Assembly: GCF_016803135.1 (NCBI RefSeq)
Contig: NZ_JAEVFE010000012.1
Coordinates: 1 to 62,398 of the forward strand
Direction of reading: 5' to 3'
Source of the DNA: Altererythrobacter sp. C41
GTDB lineage: Bacteria; Pseudomonadota; Alphaproteobacteria; Sphingomonadales; Sphingomonadaceae
DNA: 62,398 nucleotides
Part shown: piece by piece, positions 18,127-26,117 of the stretch
How positions within the stretch are numbered: position 1 is the stretch's first letter
How the letters are laid out: every line of letters starts with the position of its first letter
Translations under genes and position numbers: made by a program
Notes under the pieces: model-generated
Database searches by the model: none
Told to the model about the DNA's origin: nothing
The model's input: the letters and a program-made list of their open reading frames with translations, nothing else

Positions 18127-18300
18127 GTTGCTGTCTCCTGTAGGGTGCAGACGACATCTAACGAGAGGCCATGCCCAGCGGCGAAAAAGCGGCCGCGTCG
18201 GCGCCCATTTCGACGACGCGATATCTGACCGCCCAAGCGGCGCTGATCGTGGATCGGCGACCGGTGCCAGCTATGCGGGGCGTTCACAGCAGGAGATCAA
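18127..18300. promoter_or_regulatory. Divergent promoter region, SDR / 301-aa protein copy B
   Basis: A 174-bp gap between divergent starts. It contains GCGATATCTGACCG at 18218-18231 resembling the candidate GntR motif, and AGGAG at 18291-18295 as the ribosome site of the gene at 18301. No other structure was seen. Confidence 0.35.
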
Positions 18301-19206
18301 ATGATGGCCGAACCCATCGAACAGCTACGCGCCATCAATCATGGCTTCGACCCGGATAACGGGAGCTGGGTGCACCGCGGGCTCGACCTGTCGAAGCCGA
18401 CCGAGCTTGCCCCGGGCGAGGCGGATGCGTTTCGGCAGCACTACGCGACGCAATTCGGCCATTCGCTGGATGGCCTCGACTGGTGGCTCGATCAGAATCC
18501 CGAGGTGCTCAAGCGCTACCGCCTCTATTGCAGCCTGACATTGCGGGTGAAGCCGGCGATCACCGGTAACGGCACCCTCGCCTTCTATGCGCTTCAGGGC
18601 TACGTCACCGGCGTCCGCTACGTTCTGCATAGCTGGAGGGCGCGGGGCGTGGGCAAAGCCGAGGCGCTGGAAATGCTCGCGATGTCCTTCATCCATGCCG
18701 GCCCGCGCGGCATGCAGGCGATCGCTGAAGCCGCCAAGGACATCGAGTTCGAGGACAAGCCCGCCAATCCAGCGAATTATCCGGAAGGCTGGGCTGCCGA
18801 CATCGACGCCTTCCGATCGGGCATCGATTATTCGACGGTCAATCTCACGGCCGACGAGAAAGCCAAGATCTACGACTGGTATCTGCGCACTATCGGCGAG
18901 ATTCCGCCTTACGTTCGCTTCATGGCCGAGCATCGCCCGCGGCTGCTCAAGTCGCATCGCGCGCGGATAGAGAACATGCTTTACGTCCTGCCCAAACAGA
19001 TGTGGCCGACGCACATGCTCTACTACCATGTGATGTCCCGGCTCGCCGAAGGCATTCGGGAAAGCGTGCTGCTGTGCAAGGCGTGGGGGGTCACCAAGTC
19101 CGACACTCTCGATGTGATCGGCAATGCCCTCGTCTACGGCCAGATGGAGGCTGCAACGATGATCCAGAACGAGGCGGGAGACGTCTTCGACGGCTGGCAG
19201 GAGTGA
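18301..19206 (+). CDS. Conserved protein, possible double carboxymuconolactone-decarboxylase-like fold (copy B)
   Basis: A 301-aa paralogue of the protein at 5502-6407; the two align end to end without gaps and share most residues, including WVHRGLDLSKPTE, DWWLDQNPEVLKRYRLYCS, YDWYLRTIGEIPPYVRFMA and SDTLDVIGNALVYGQMEAA. I do not recognise a named family. The repeated helical pattern with HAGPRGMQAIAEA suggests a duplicated AhpD/CMD-like fold without the CxxH motif. AGGAG lies just upstream; ATG 18301 or ATG 18304 may be used, and the gapless alignment favours 18301. It is coupled to the SDR at 19203. Confidence 0.6.
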   Translation: MMAEPIEQLRAINHGFDPDNGSWVHRGLDLSKPTELAPGEADAFRQHYATQFGHSLDGLDWWLDQNPEVLKRYRLYCSLTLRVKPAITGNGTLAFYALQGYVTGVRYVLHSWRARGVGKAEALEMLAMSFIHAGPRGMQAIAEAAKDIEFEDKPANPANYPEGWAADIDAFRSGIDYSTVNLTADEKAKIYDWYLRTIGEIPPYVRFMAEHRPRLLKSHRARIENMLYVLPKQMWPTHMLYYHVMSRLAEGIRESVLLCKAWGVTKSDTLDVIGNALVYGQMEAATMIQNEAGDVFDGWQE

Positions 19207-20030
19207 GCCGGCGCTGGCTGATCACGGGCGTTTCCGGAGGGCTCGGCAGGGCGATCGCCAAAGGAGCGCTTGCGCGGGGTGACTCCGTTGTCGGCACGCT
19301 GCGCAGCGGGGCAGAGGAATTCGAAATGCTGGCGCCCGGGCGATCGCATGCGGTGCAACTGGACGTGTCGCGCCTCGGCGACATTCCCGCGGCAGTGCAG
19401 ACAGCAGCAACGCGGCTCGGCGGGATCGACGTGCTCGTCAACAACGCCGGCTATTGCCTCGCGGGCGCTGTCGAGGAAATCGACGATGCGGAAGCGAACG
19501 AGATCTTCGCGGTCAACTTCTTTGCGCCACTGGCCGTCATGCGGGCCGCCCTGCCTTACCTGCGGACGGCGACGCCCGGCCGGATCATCAATATCTCGTC
19601 GCTGGCGGCGGTGGAATCCTATCCCGGTCTGGGACTCTATTGCGCGTCCAAAGCGGGTCTTTCGGCACTGTCCGACACGCTCGCCATCGAGGTACAACCG
19701 TTCGGCATCCATGTGACCGCCGTCGAAGCCGGCGGCATGCGCACAGGGTTTGCCGGCCGCAGTCTGCGCAAGGCGGCCGAGCGGCTCCCGATCTATGAAC
19801 CGATGCGCAGTAAGGTCGAAGACGCATTCCGTGCATCCGATGGCCGCCAGGCGAACGACCCGGAGGCCATTGCCGATGCCGTCCTCGAGCTAAGCGACCT
19901 GTCTCTCCCGCCCACTCGGGTTGTATTGGGCCAGGCAGCGCTGGAACGTGCGGAAGCGGCTCTCGGCGCACGGCGCGAATTGTACCGGTCATATGCTGCA
20001 ACGGATGGTACTGCCCGGCCCGCTGGGTAG
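19203..20030 (+). CDS. Short-chain dehydrogenase/reductase
   Basis: A 275-aa classical SDR: cofactor loop TGVSGGLGRAIA, VLVNNAGYCLAG, Ser in IINISSLAAVESYPG and YCASK. The long C-terminal region (RLPIYEPMRSKVEDAF) resembles the oxidoreductase group that includes 17beta-hydroxysteroid-dehydrogenase-like SDRs. A GTG start at 19203 overlaps the TGA of the upstream 301-aa gene (GTGA); the frame is open upstream but only as a shadow of that gene. The coupling implies that this SDR and the unknown protein act in the same step or complex. Confidence 0.88.
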   Translation: MSRRWLITGVSGGLGRAIAKGALARGDSVVGTLRSGAEEFEMLAPGRSHAVQLDVSRLGDIPAAVQTAATRLGGIDVLVNNAGYCLAGAVEEIDDAEANEIFAVNFFAPLAVMRAALPYLRTATPGRIINISSLAAVESYPGLGLYCASKAGLSALSDTLAIEVQPFGIHVTAVEAGGMRTGFAGRSLRKAAERLPIYEPMRSKVEDAFRASDGRQANDPEAIADAVLELSDLSLPPTRVVLGQAALERAEAALGARRELYRSYAATDGTARPAG

Positions 20031-20061
20031 CCGCCACAAGCGGGCGAGGCGAGCTACTGAT

Positions 20062-21216
20062 CTAGGCGGCTTTTTCCCGGATCGGCAGGCGACGGTCGAA
20101 CACCCCTTCGGCAACGCGGTTCAACAGAATCTCGATCGTGCCGCCAGCGATCATCCAACCTCGAGTCCGACGGAAGCAGTATTCTACGAGCGATTCCTCG
20201 CTGTAACCGGTGCCGCCCATGATCTGCATCGCCTCGTTGGCCATATCGAAGCCCGCGCGGTTGCACGCGATCTTGGCGATCGCGGTGTCTTGAGGCGACG
20301 GGAAGCCCGTATCGGCGCCGGCAGCTGCGCGATAGAGCAGCAGTTGCGCCGCTTCCGCCTTGATCTTCATCTCGGCGAACTTCCACTGCAGACCCTGGAA
20401 ATTGACGAGCGGCTGACCGAACTGGTGGCGGTTCAGCGCATGTTCCCGCGCCAGTTCGAATGCATGCCGGCCGAGAGCGAGCGCGCGCGAACTGTTGCCA
20501 AGTCGCTCGACATTGAAGCCGGAAATCTGCTTCTTGAACCCGCCCGGGCCCAGAACCACGTTCTCGGGACCCACATAGACGTCGTCGAAATAGAGCGTGT
20601 TCCAATCCTCTCCCGAAAGGAACCGGGAAGGCTTGCCGAACGAGAAACCTTCGGCGCCGCGCTCCACGAGGACGGAACCGATGCCGTCCACACCGGGGCC
20701 GAACCGGACATAGACGAGAAATACGGTCGCATGGAGCCCATGGGTGGTGAAGATCTTCTCGCCGCTGATGCGCCAACCCTCGCCATCGGGCGTCGCGGTT
20801 GCCTTGAGTTCGGTCACGGCCGATCCGGCCCCCGGCTCGGTCATTGCCACGGCAATCAGCGCCTTGCCCTGGAGGAGCGGCTTGAGGAGCCGTTCCTTCT
20901 GTTCGTCCGTGCCGTATTGGGAGAGCACTCTGATCGCACCGAAGTTGCCGGCCTGTATGACGTCCGCGCTGCGCGGGCAGACCATCGCAATTTCCTGGAT
21001 CGCGAGGACCGCGTCCATGAGCGTGCCCCCGACTCCGCCGTCCTCGGCCGTGCTGGTGATCCCGATAAGGCCGGCTTCCGCCATCTTCTCCGCGACCTCC
21101 CACGGATAGTCGTCGCTATGTGCGCGTGCGAGCGCGTCATCGCGCAAATGGCGGTCGGCAAATGCCGCGACGGAATCGCGGAACATTGCCTGTTCTTCGG
21201 TAAGGTTGAAATTCAT
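20062..21216 (-). CDS. Acyl-CoA dehydrogenase
   Basis: A 384-aa acyl-CoA dehydrogenase (MNFNLTEEQAMFRDSV start). Standard signatures are present: AMTEPGAGSAVTELKA, GEKIFTTHG, AREHALNRHQFGQPL and the C-terminal EAMQIMGGTGYSEESL. ATG 21216 comes one base after the thiolase stop in the Rieske operon, of which it is the last gene. It would desaturate a CoA thioester produced after ring or chain oxidation, with electrons going to ETF. Confidence 0.92.
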   Translation of the reverse strand: MNFNLTEEQAMFRDSVAAFADRHLRDDALARAHSDDYPWEVAEKMAEAGLIGITSTAEDGGVGGTLMDAVLAIQEIAMVCPRSADVIQAGNFGAIRVLSQYGTDEQKERLLKPLLQGKALIAVAMTEPGAGSAVTELKATATPDGEGWRISGEKIFTTHGLHATVFLVYVRFGPGVDGIGSVLVERGAEGFSFGKPSRFLSGEDWNTLYFDDVYVGPENVVLGPGGFKKQISGFNVERLGNSSRALALGRHAFELAREHALNRHQFGQPLVNFQGLQWKFAEMKIKAEAAQLLLYRAAAGADTGFPSPQDTAIAKIACNRAGFDMANEAMQIMGGTGYSEESLVEYCFRRTRGWMIAGGTIEILLNRVAEGVFDRRLPIREKAA

Positions 21217-21217
21217 T

Positions 21218-22423
21218 TCAGTGAGCGTCCGTGCGTTCGAGGATCATTGCGATGCCCTGGCCCAGGCCAATGCACATGGTCACGAGTGCATAGCGGCCAT
21301 GCCCGGCAGCGAGTTGGCGAGCGGCGGTGAGCGCGATGCGCGCGCCGGACATGCCGAGTGGGTGACCGACCGCGATCGCGCCGCCGTAAGGATTGACCCG
21401 GCTGTCGTCCTGCGCGAGGTCCAACAGCTTCATGCAGGCGAGAGCCTGGCTGGCGAAGGCTTCGTTGAGTTCGATGACGTCGATGTCCGCCAGGGATAGC
21501 CCCGCCCGATCGAGCGCTTTCCTCGTCGCCGGCACCGGCCCGAGCCCCATCACGCGCGGCTCGACACCCGCGACCGCAGCGGTCACGATCCGCGCCAGTG
21601 GTGCCGCCCCGGCCTTCTCACCGGCCGCGCGCGTTCCGACGATGAGCGCGGCCGCGCCATCATTGACGCCGGATGCGTTGCCAGCCGTCACCACCCCGCC
21701 TTCGAAGAGTGTGGGTAGCTTCGCGAGCCCTTCGATTGTGCTTCCGGGCCGGGGGTGCTCGTCGCGGTCCACCACCGTCTCCGCGCCCTTGCGGCCCTTC
21801 ACGGTTACCGGCGCGATTTCCCTATCGAAGAAGCCTTCCGCCGCGCCTTTCTCGTATTTCTGCTGCGACGCCAGGGCGAAGCGGTCGGCTTCATCGCGCG
21901 CAATCCCATGCTCTGCGGCGACGTTGTCGCCGGTCTGGGGCATGCTGTCGCGGCCGAACATCGCGTGGACGACGGGATTGGGAAAGCGTTCGCCCAAAGC
22001 CTCGTAAACCTTCGGCTTGCGCGCGAATGCCGTCTCCGACTTGGCCATTACGAACGGCGCCCGCGACATGCTCTCGACCCCGCCCGCGAGGAAGAGCTCG
22101 CCTTGAGCCGTGTTTGCGCAGCGCGCAGCATCGGCGACCGCCGCGAGACCGCTGCCGCAGAGCCGATTCACCGTCTGCGCCCCCAGGCCGACCGGGAGCC
22201 CCGCCACGAGCGACGCATGGCGGGCAACGTTCCGTGCGTCCTCGCCGGCCTGACTGGTGCAGCCGACGATCACATCCTCGAAATCCTCGGGACGGAAGGG
22301 CGAGTCCGCGACAAGACGGTTTAGGACACCGGCGAGAAGGTCGTCCGGCCGGACCGAGGACAAGGCACCGCCGTACCGGCCCACGGGCGTGCGCAAACCG
22401 CCGTAGAGATAAGCGTCCATCAT
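21218..22423 (-). CDS. Acetyl-CoA C-acyltransferase (thiolase)
   Basis: A 401-aa degradative thiolase with all catalytic elements: nucleophile Cys in TVNRLCGSGLAAV, the GGAIAVGHPLGMSGAR His loop and the final TMCIGLGQGIA Cys. It should cleave a 3-oxoacyl-CoA to acetyl-CoA (or succinyl-CoA, as in PcaF/PaaJ). The start is ATG 22423 or the adjacent ATG 22420, overlapping the Rieske ferredoxin stop. In contrast to the thiolase-like protein at 9567, it is expected to be active. It is part of the minus-strand operon from 24523 to 20062. Confidence 0.93.
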   Translation of the reverse strand: MMDAYLYGGLRTPVGRYGGALSSVRPDDLLAGVLNRLVADSPFRPEDFEDVIVGCTSQAGEDARNVARHASLVAGLPVGLGAQTVNRLCGSGLAAVADAARCANTAQGELFLAGGVESMSRAPFVMAKSETAFARKPKVYEALGERFPNPVVHAMFGRDSMPQTGDNVAAEHGIARDEADRFALASQQKYEKGAAEGFFDREIAPVTVKGRKGAETVVDRDEHPRPGSTIEGLAKLPTLFEGGVVTAGNASGVNDGAAALIVGTRAAGEKAGAAPLARIVTAAVAGVEPRVMGLGPVPATRKALDRAGLSLADIDVIELNEAFASQALACMKLLDLAQDDSRVNPYGGAIAVGHPLGMSGARIALTAARQLAAGHGRYALVTMCIGLGQGIAMILERTDAH

Positions 22424-22737
22424 ATGCCGCGCTTCACGAATACGGCGCCATCTTCGACCTTGACCTGATAGCTCGCCACGTCCTCGCTCGCGGGACCGCC
22501 CTCGATCACTTTGCCGGTGCGAATTTCGAAGCAGGATTGGTGGAGCGGGCATTCGATCCGGTCGCCCTCGAACCACCCGTCGGAGAGACGGACATGTTCG
22601 TGCGTGCAAATGTCGCCGATCGCGAAGATTTCGCCTTCATGGCGATACAACGCGATGGCCTCGCCGTTCCATTCGGAAGCGAAAGGCTCGTCGTCGGCTA
22701 TCTCGGAAGCGTCCGCGATGCGGACCCAATCACTCAT
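22420..22737 (-). CDS. Rieske-type [2Fe-2S] ferredoxin of a dioxygenase
   Basis: A 105-aa protein with a single Rieske domain. Ligands are C44-x-H46 (DICTHEH) and C63-x2-H66 (ECPLHQS). It matches the ferredoxin component of three-component ring-hydroxylating oxygenases and should shuttle electrons to the oxygenase encoded just upstream. The start ATG 22737 gives the standard family length; the longer open frame upstream is within the oxygenase gene. A reductase gene is not adjacent. Confidence 0.93.
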   Translation of the reverse strand: MSDWVRIADASEIADDEPFASEWNGEAIALYRHEGEIFAIGDICTHEHVRLSDGWFEGDRIECPLHQSCFEIRTGKVIEGGPASEDVASYQVKVEDGAVFVKRGI

Positions 22738-22760
22738 GATCCATCCCCCGAAGAAGGCGC

Positions 22761-24014
22761 CTAGAGACCCATCTCTCGGCGGTAGAAGTCGTAGAAGGCG
22801 CGGATCAGCGTCTCGGTCATCATCGTGGACTGGGCTTCTGTGCCGTGCCCGCCCATTTCCAGAACCTGGACCGAGTCCGGGCAGCTCTCCACGACCGGCT
22901 GCATGAGCGAGAGCACTTCGCTGTCCTCGAGGCTGACGAATCCCGCCGGGCCGACCAGATTGCTCTGCTTGAGCCGCAGGCGGTTGATCGTCTCGTCGTC
23001 GTCGGCATAGCCGAAGTAGGTCCACGACAGCTCGTGCGCCCCCACTCCCTTGGGGATGACATGGCGCACGACGAGGCAGTTGAAATACTGCTGGACGAGA
23101 ATCGTCGGGAACACCTGGAAGGCGCCCATCATCCCGTCCTTGAACTCGTCGACGACGGAGGACACGACCTCCTTGTCCTTCACTTCCAGATCAGAGTGGA
23201 TGCTCTTGATCTGCTTGGAGGCCTCGCTGGTCTTGTTCTTCAGCTCGGGATCGTATTGCGAATAGGTATATTCGTGCCGCCCTTCCTGCAGCGGAACGCT
23301 GTGATAGTCCCCATCCGTGCGAAGGATGCCGAACGTGGACAGGAACGGGTGCATCAGCGTCGCGTGGTAGGGATCGCGGCTGTTTTCCCAGTAGAGCTTC
23401 CAGTTACTCTCGACGATCTGGCGGCTGTATCCGAGCAGCCGCAGCGGGCGCCGCGACACGAGCCGGTCCAGCCGCATGAGGATCTCGGGGCCGAGATATT
23501 CCTCGAGCGGCGCCACCTCGTCGCTGTAGGTCGCCCAGATCGAACCACCCCGGACGGCCACGCGAAGCTTGGTAAGGCCGTTCTTGGACTTGTCGAAATC
23601 GCGGGGCATCCCGCCCTTGCCCTGGACCCCGCGCAGGAAAGGCAGCCCCATGAGATCGCCGGACAGGTTGTATGTCCAGTGATGATAGGGGCAGGTGATG
23701 TCCTTGGCCTGGCCACGGTTCTTCCAGCAGAGCAGCGAACCGCGATGGGCGCAGCGATTCTCGACGACGTGGATTTCGCCCTCGGCGTCCCTGGTGATGA
23801 TGACCGGGCGCTCGCCGACCCAGGATCGCTTGAAGCTGTTCGGCTCCGGAACCTCGCAATCGAGACCCACGAAGTTCCACGTCTTCCCGTAATGGAAGAC
23901 CTTCAGTTCCTTGGCGTAGATCTCGGGGTCGGAATAGATCCACGCGGGCACGCGCGTCACACCGTCCTCCGGCCAGACCCGATCGGTCGCGTTGCGCAGC
24001 GTTGTGTCGCTCAT
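22761..24014 (-). CDS. Rieske non-heme iron oxygenase, large (alpha) subunit
   Basis: A 417-aa ring-hydroxylating oxygenase alpha subunit. The Rieske cluster ligands are C88-x-H90 (ENRCAHRG) and C108-x2-H111 (TCPYHHWTY); the mononuclear iron His pair is H217 and H222 (DPYHATLMH), preceded by the conserved NWKLYWENSRD. It forms the catalytic subunit with the beta subunit encoded immediately upstream. Such enzymes dihydroxylate, demethylate or monohydroxylate aromatic or alicyclic substrates. The gene order beta then alpha is reversed relative to most classical systems. Substrate unknown. Confidence 0.93.
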   Translation of the reverse strand: MSDTTLRNATDRVWPEDGVTRVPAWIYSDPEIYAKELKVFHYGKTWNFVGLDCEVPEPNSFKRSWVGERPVIITRDAEGEIHVVENRCAHRGSLLCWKNRGQAKDITCPYHHWTYNLSGDLMGLPFLRGVQGKGGMPRDFDKSKNGLTKLRVAVRGGSIWATYSDEVAPLEEYLGPEILMRLDRLVSRRPLRLLGYSRQIVESNWKLYWENSRDPYHATLMHPFLSTFGILRTDGDYHSVPLQEGRHEYTYSQYDPELKNKTSEASKQIKSIHSDLEVKDKEVVSSVVDEFKDGMMGAFQVFPTILVQQYFNCLVVRHVIPKGVGAHELSWTYFGYADDDETINRLRLKQSNLVGPAGFVSLEDSEVLSLMQPVVESCPDSVQVLEMGGHGTEAQSTMMTETLIRAFYDFYRREMGL

Positions 24015-24028
24015 GACGGCTTCCTTGC

Positions 24029-24523
24029 TCAGACGGGGATCACGAGAGTGGTGCGGATCCGGTAGTTGTCGAAGACACAGGTGCGCTCGCGGAACTTGAG
24101 CGAACCATCCTCGCGCACCACGCGGTCCAGATAGCGGCCGACCATCAGGATCCGGGGTTCGCGCTCGACAAGCGATTCGATGATGAGGAAGTTGGCTTCG
24201 GCCCGGACCTCGCCGTTCTCCTCGCCGGTAATCCGCACGCCACTGACGAAGTGCCGCAGCGAACGCGGCTGATAGAGCGCGGCTTCGACGGTGGCCGTCA
24301 CCCGATCCTCGATCATCGCCCGGCCGAGACAGAAGATCGAGGCATGCTCGAGACCGTCATCGTGATTCTCGCGCGAGATCACCTGGTATTTGGCGTCTTC
24401 GGTGAAGAAAGCAGGAAACTCGCGAAGCGCTTCCGCGTCGAGACAGGCGGCATAATCGTCGAACAGGTCGCGCAATTCGCCGCGGGTGATCCGCCCGACC
24501 TCATCTCGCACCGGCGCCGTCAT
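24029..24523 (-). CDS. Ring-hydroxylating oxygenase small (beta) subunit
   Basis: A 164-aa NTF2-like protein matching dioxygenase beta subunits: LRDLFDDYAACLDAEALREF, DAKYQVISREN, RSLRHFVSGVRI and a terminal FDNYRIRTTLVIPV. Beta subunits stabilise the alpha3beta3 hexamer and have no metal. GAGGTAG/GGA lies upstream of ATG 24523. It is the first gene of the oxygenase-ferredoxin-thiolase-dehydrogenase operon, and a TGTCGACA palindrome sits about 25 bp upstream of its start. Confidence 0.9.
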   Translation of the reverse strand: MTAPVRDEVGRITRGELRDLFDDYAACLDAEALREFPAFFTEDAKYQVISRENHDDGLEHASIFCLGRAMIEDRVTATVEAALYQPRSLRHFVSGVRITGEENGEVRAEANFLIIESLVEREPRILMVGRYLDRVVREDGSLKFRERTCVFDNYRIRTTLVIPV

Positions 24524-24546
24524 TCCAATCTACCTCACCATCGATC

Positions 24547-24554
24547 TGTCGACA
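24547..24554. promoter_or_regulatory. TGTCGACA palindrome, candidate IclR operator (site 1)
   Basis: TGTCGACA, within AAGTGTCGACAG read on the minus strand, 23 bp upstream of the Rieske beta-subunit start. One of four copies in the intergenic regions next to the IclR gene. Its position near the start would suit repression of the Rieske operon. Confidence 0.5.
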
Positions 24555-24650
24555 CTTCTATGAGATCGACCGGTCGAAGAGCGAGGTTTCGGAGGGATTT
24601 CCGGAAGATTTCGAAAGAGCGATCTTTCGCAATCGACGGCACGCTCAGGT

Positions 24651-24658
24651 TGTCGACA
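24651..24658. promoter_or_regulatory. TGTCGACA palindrome, candidate IclR operator (site 2)
   Basis: TGTCGACA (context TTGTCGACACC) ending 2 bp before the ATG at 24661 of the ABM-domain gene. It lies 104 bp from site 1, about ten helical turns, so both could be bound by one oligomer. Confidence 0.45.
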
Positions 24659-24660
24659 CC

Positions 24661-25008
24661 ATGCGCGCGATGCACCGCCCGGCGATGGTCCTGGAAATCA
24701 ACAGCGTCGACATTCATCCGGGTCGGGAGGCGGCTTTCGAGCAAGCCTTCGCGCAGTGCATTCCCCTGCTCCTGCGCGTCGAAGGGTGCCGGGGCGCGAC
24801 CCTGCTGCGCTGCGTCGAGCACCCCGGCCGCTATATGGTCCAGGTCGAGTGGAACCGCCTCTCCGACCATGTCGATGGCTATCCCGCGACGGCCGAAGCG
24901 GCCGAGATTCGCTCGCTGCTGAGACCATTGATCGCACGGGCCGAGCCGATGCATTTCGAAGCGGCCGGCGATCGCGGGATCACGCCACGACCGACATCGC
25001 CGGCGTAA
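24661..25008 (+). CDS. Antibiotic-biosynthesis-monooxygenase (ABM) domain protein
   Basis: A 115-aa protein whose core (about residues 10-90, LEINSVDIHPGREAAFEQAF ... RYMVQVEWNRLSDHVDGYP) has the ferredoxin-like ABM/heme-degrading monooxygenase pattern. Roles range from quinone-forming oxygenase to unknown. It diverges from the Rieske beta gene, and its 3' end overlaps the convergent ribB gene by 29 bp. No ribosome site is visible before ATG 24661; ATG 24670 or 24685 would keep the whole domain. The candidate operator directly before the ATG suggests shared control with the Rieske genes. Confidence 0.65.
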   Translation: MRAMHRPAMVLEINSVDIHPGREAAFEQAFAQCIPLLLRVEGCRGATLLRCVEHPGRYMVQVEWNRLSDHVDGYPATAEAAEIRSLLRPLIARAEPMHFEAAGDRGITPRPTSPA

Positions 25009-26101
25009 CGGGCTCGTCGTCGATCATGCGATAGTCCACGATGCGCAATCCATAGCCGTCCAGCGCCGACATCCGCACGGCGCTGGCCGACAGAAGCACC
25101 ATGTCGTGGACGCCGAGATCACGCAGGATCTGCGCGCCCACGCCGTATTCGCGCAGTGACAGCGACGGTTTCGCGTTATGCAAGCCATCCTTGTAGCGTT
25201 GCGACCAGCTCGTCTGGGAATCTCTCAGGAAGAGCATCACGCCCGGCCCGTCGTGCTCGCCGATCGCCTTGAGAGCCTTGGGTATGAAATCGGCGCGCGG
25301 CCCGGCGTGCCGGAAGAGATCCGTTGCAAGATCGACCGAGTGCACGCGAACCAGCGCCGGCGAATTCGCGTCCAGGCGGCCTTTCAGGAGCGCCACGTGC
25401 TCCGCCCCGTCGATCAGGTTGCGATAGATGATCATGCGGAAGGCATGGCCGCCCTCGCTTTCGAACGGCACTTCGATCACCCGCTCCACGCTCCGTTCGG
25501 TGCGTCTGCGGTACTGTATCAGGTCGGTAATCGTCCCGATCTTCAGATTGTGGCGCTCGGCGAAGGGAATGAGTTCCGGAAGCCGCGCCATCGACCCGTC
25601 GTCGTTCATGACCTCACAGATGACGCCGGCCGGGATCAGACCGGCGAGACGCGCGATGTCCACCGCCGCTTCGGTGTGCCCGGCGCGGACCAGAACGCCG
25701 CCGCCGCGCGCGACGAGCGGGAAGACATGCCCGGGGCTGACGATATCGTCCGCGGTCCGCTCAGGATCAATCGCGACTGCGACGGTGTGAGCTCGATCAT
25801 GGGCCGAAATACCCGTGGTAACGCCCTCGCGCGCTTCGATCGAGACCGTAAACGCAGTGCTGTGGCGCGTGCCATTGTGAGCGGCCATCGGTGACAGCCG
25901 CAATCTCTGCGCCCGCTCCTCCGTCATCGCAATGCAGATCAAGCCGCGCGCATGCATGGCCATGAAGTTGATCTGGCTCGGCGTGGCAAACTGCGCGGGG
26001 ATGATGACATCGCCCTCGTTTTCGCGATCCTCCGCGTCCACAATGACGAATGGCCGCCCCTCGCGGGCTTCCTCGATAATGTCCTCGATCGGCGAGATCA
26101 T
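24980..26101 (-). CDS. ribB: 3,4-dihydroxy-2-butanone-4-phosphate synthase with degenerate GTP cyclohydrolase II domain
   Basis: A 373-aa RibBA-type fusion. Residues 1-205 form an intact RibB: DAEDRENEGD acidic loop, RHSTAFTVSIEA, TTGISAHDRA, SPGHVFPLVA, RAGHTEAAVD. The second half has the RibA outline (VRVHSVDLATDLF, EYGVGAQILRDLGVHD), but where RibA binds zinc with three Cys (C-x10-C-x-C) there are none, so GTP cyclohydrolase activity is unlikely. Such RibB-X proteins are known in proteobacteria. It supplies the four-carbon riboflavin precursor. It is placed 16 bp downstream of IclR, within a flavoenzyme-rich catabolic region. Confidence 0.88.
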   Translation of the reverse strand: MISPIEDIIEEAREGRPFVIVDAEDRENEGDVIIPAQFATPSQINFMAMHARGLICIAMTEERAQRLRLSPMAAHNGTRHSTAFTVSIEAREGVTTGISAHDRAHTVAVAIDPERTADDIVSPGHVFPLVARGGGVLVRAGHTEAAVDIARLAGLIPAGVICEVMNDDGSMARLPELIPFAERHNLKIGTITDLIQYRRRTERSVERVIEVPFESEGGHAFRMIIYRNLIDGAEHVALLKGRLDANSPALVRVHSVDLATDLFRHAGPRADFIPKALKAIGEHDGPGVMLFLRDSQTSWSQRYKDGLHNAKPSLSLREYGVGAQILRDLGVHDMVLLSASAVRMSALDGYGLRIVDYRMIDDEPVTPAMSVVA

Positions 26102-26117
26102 CGGCTTGCTCGTCCGT

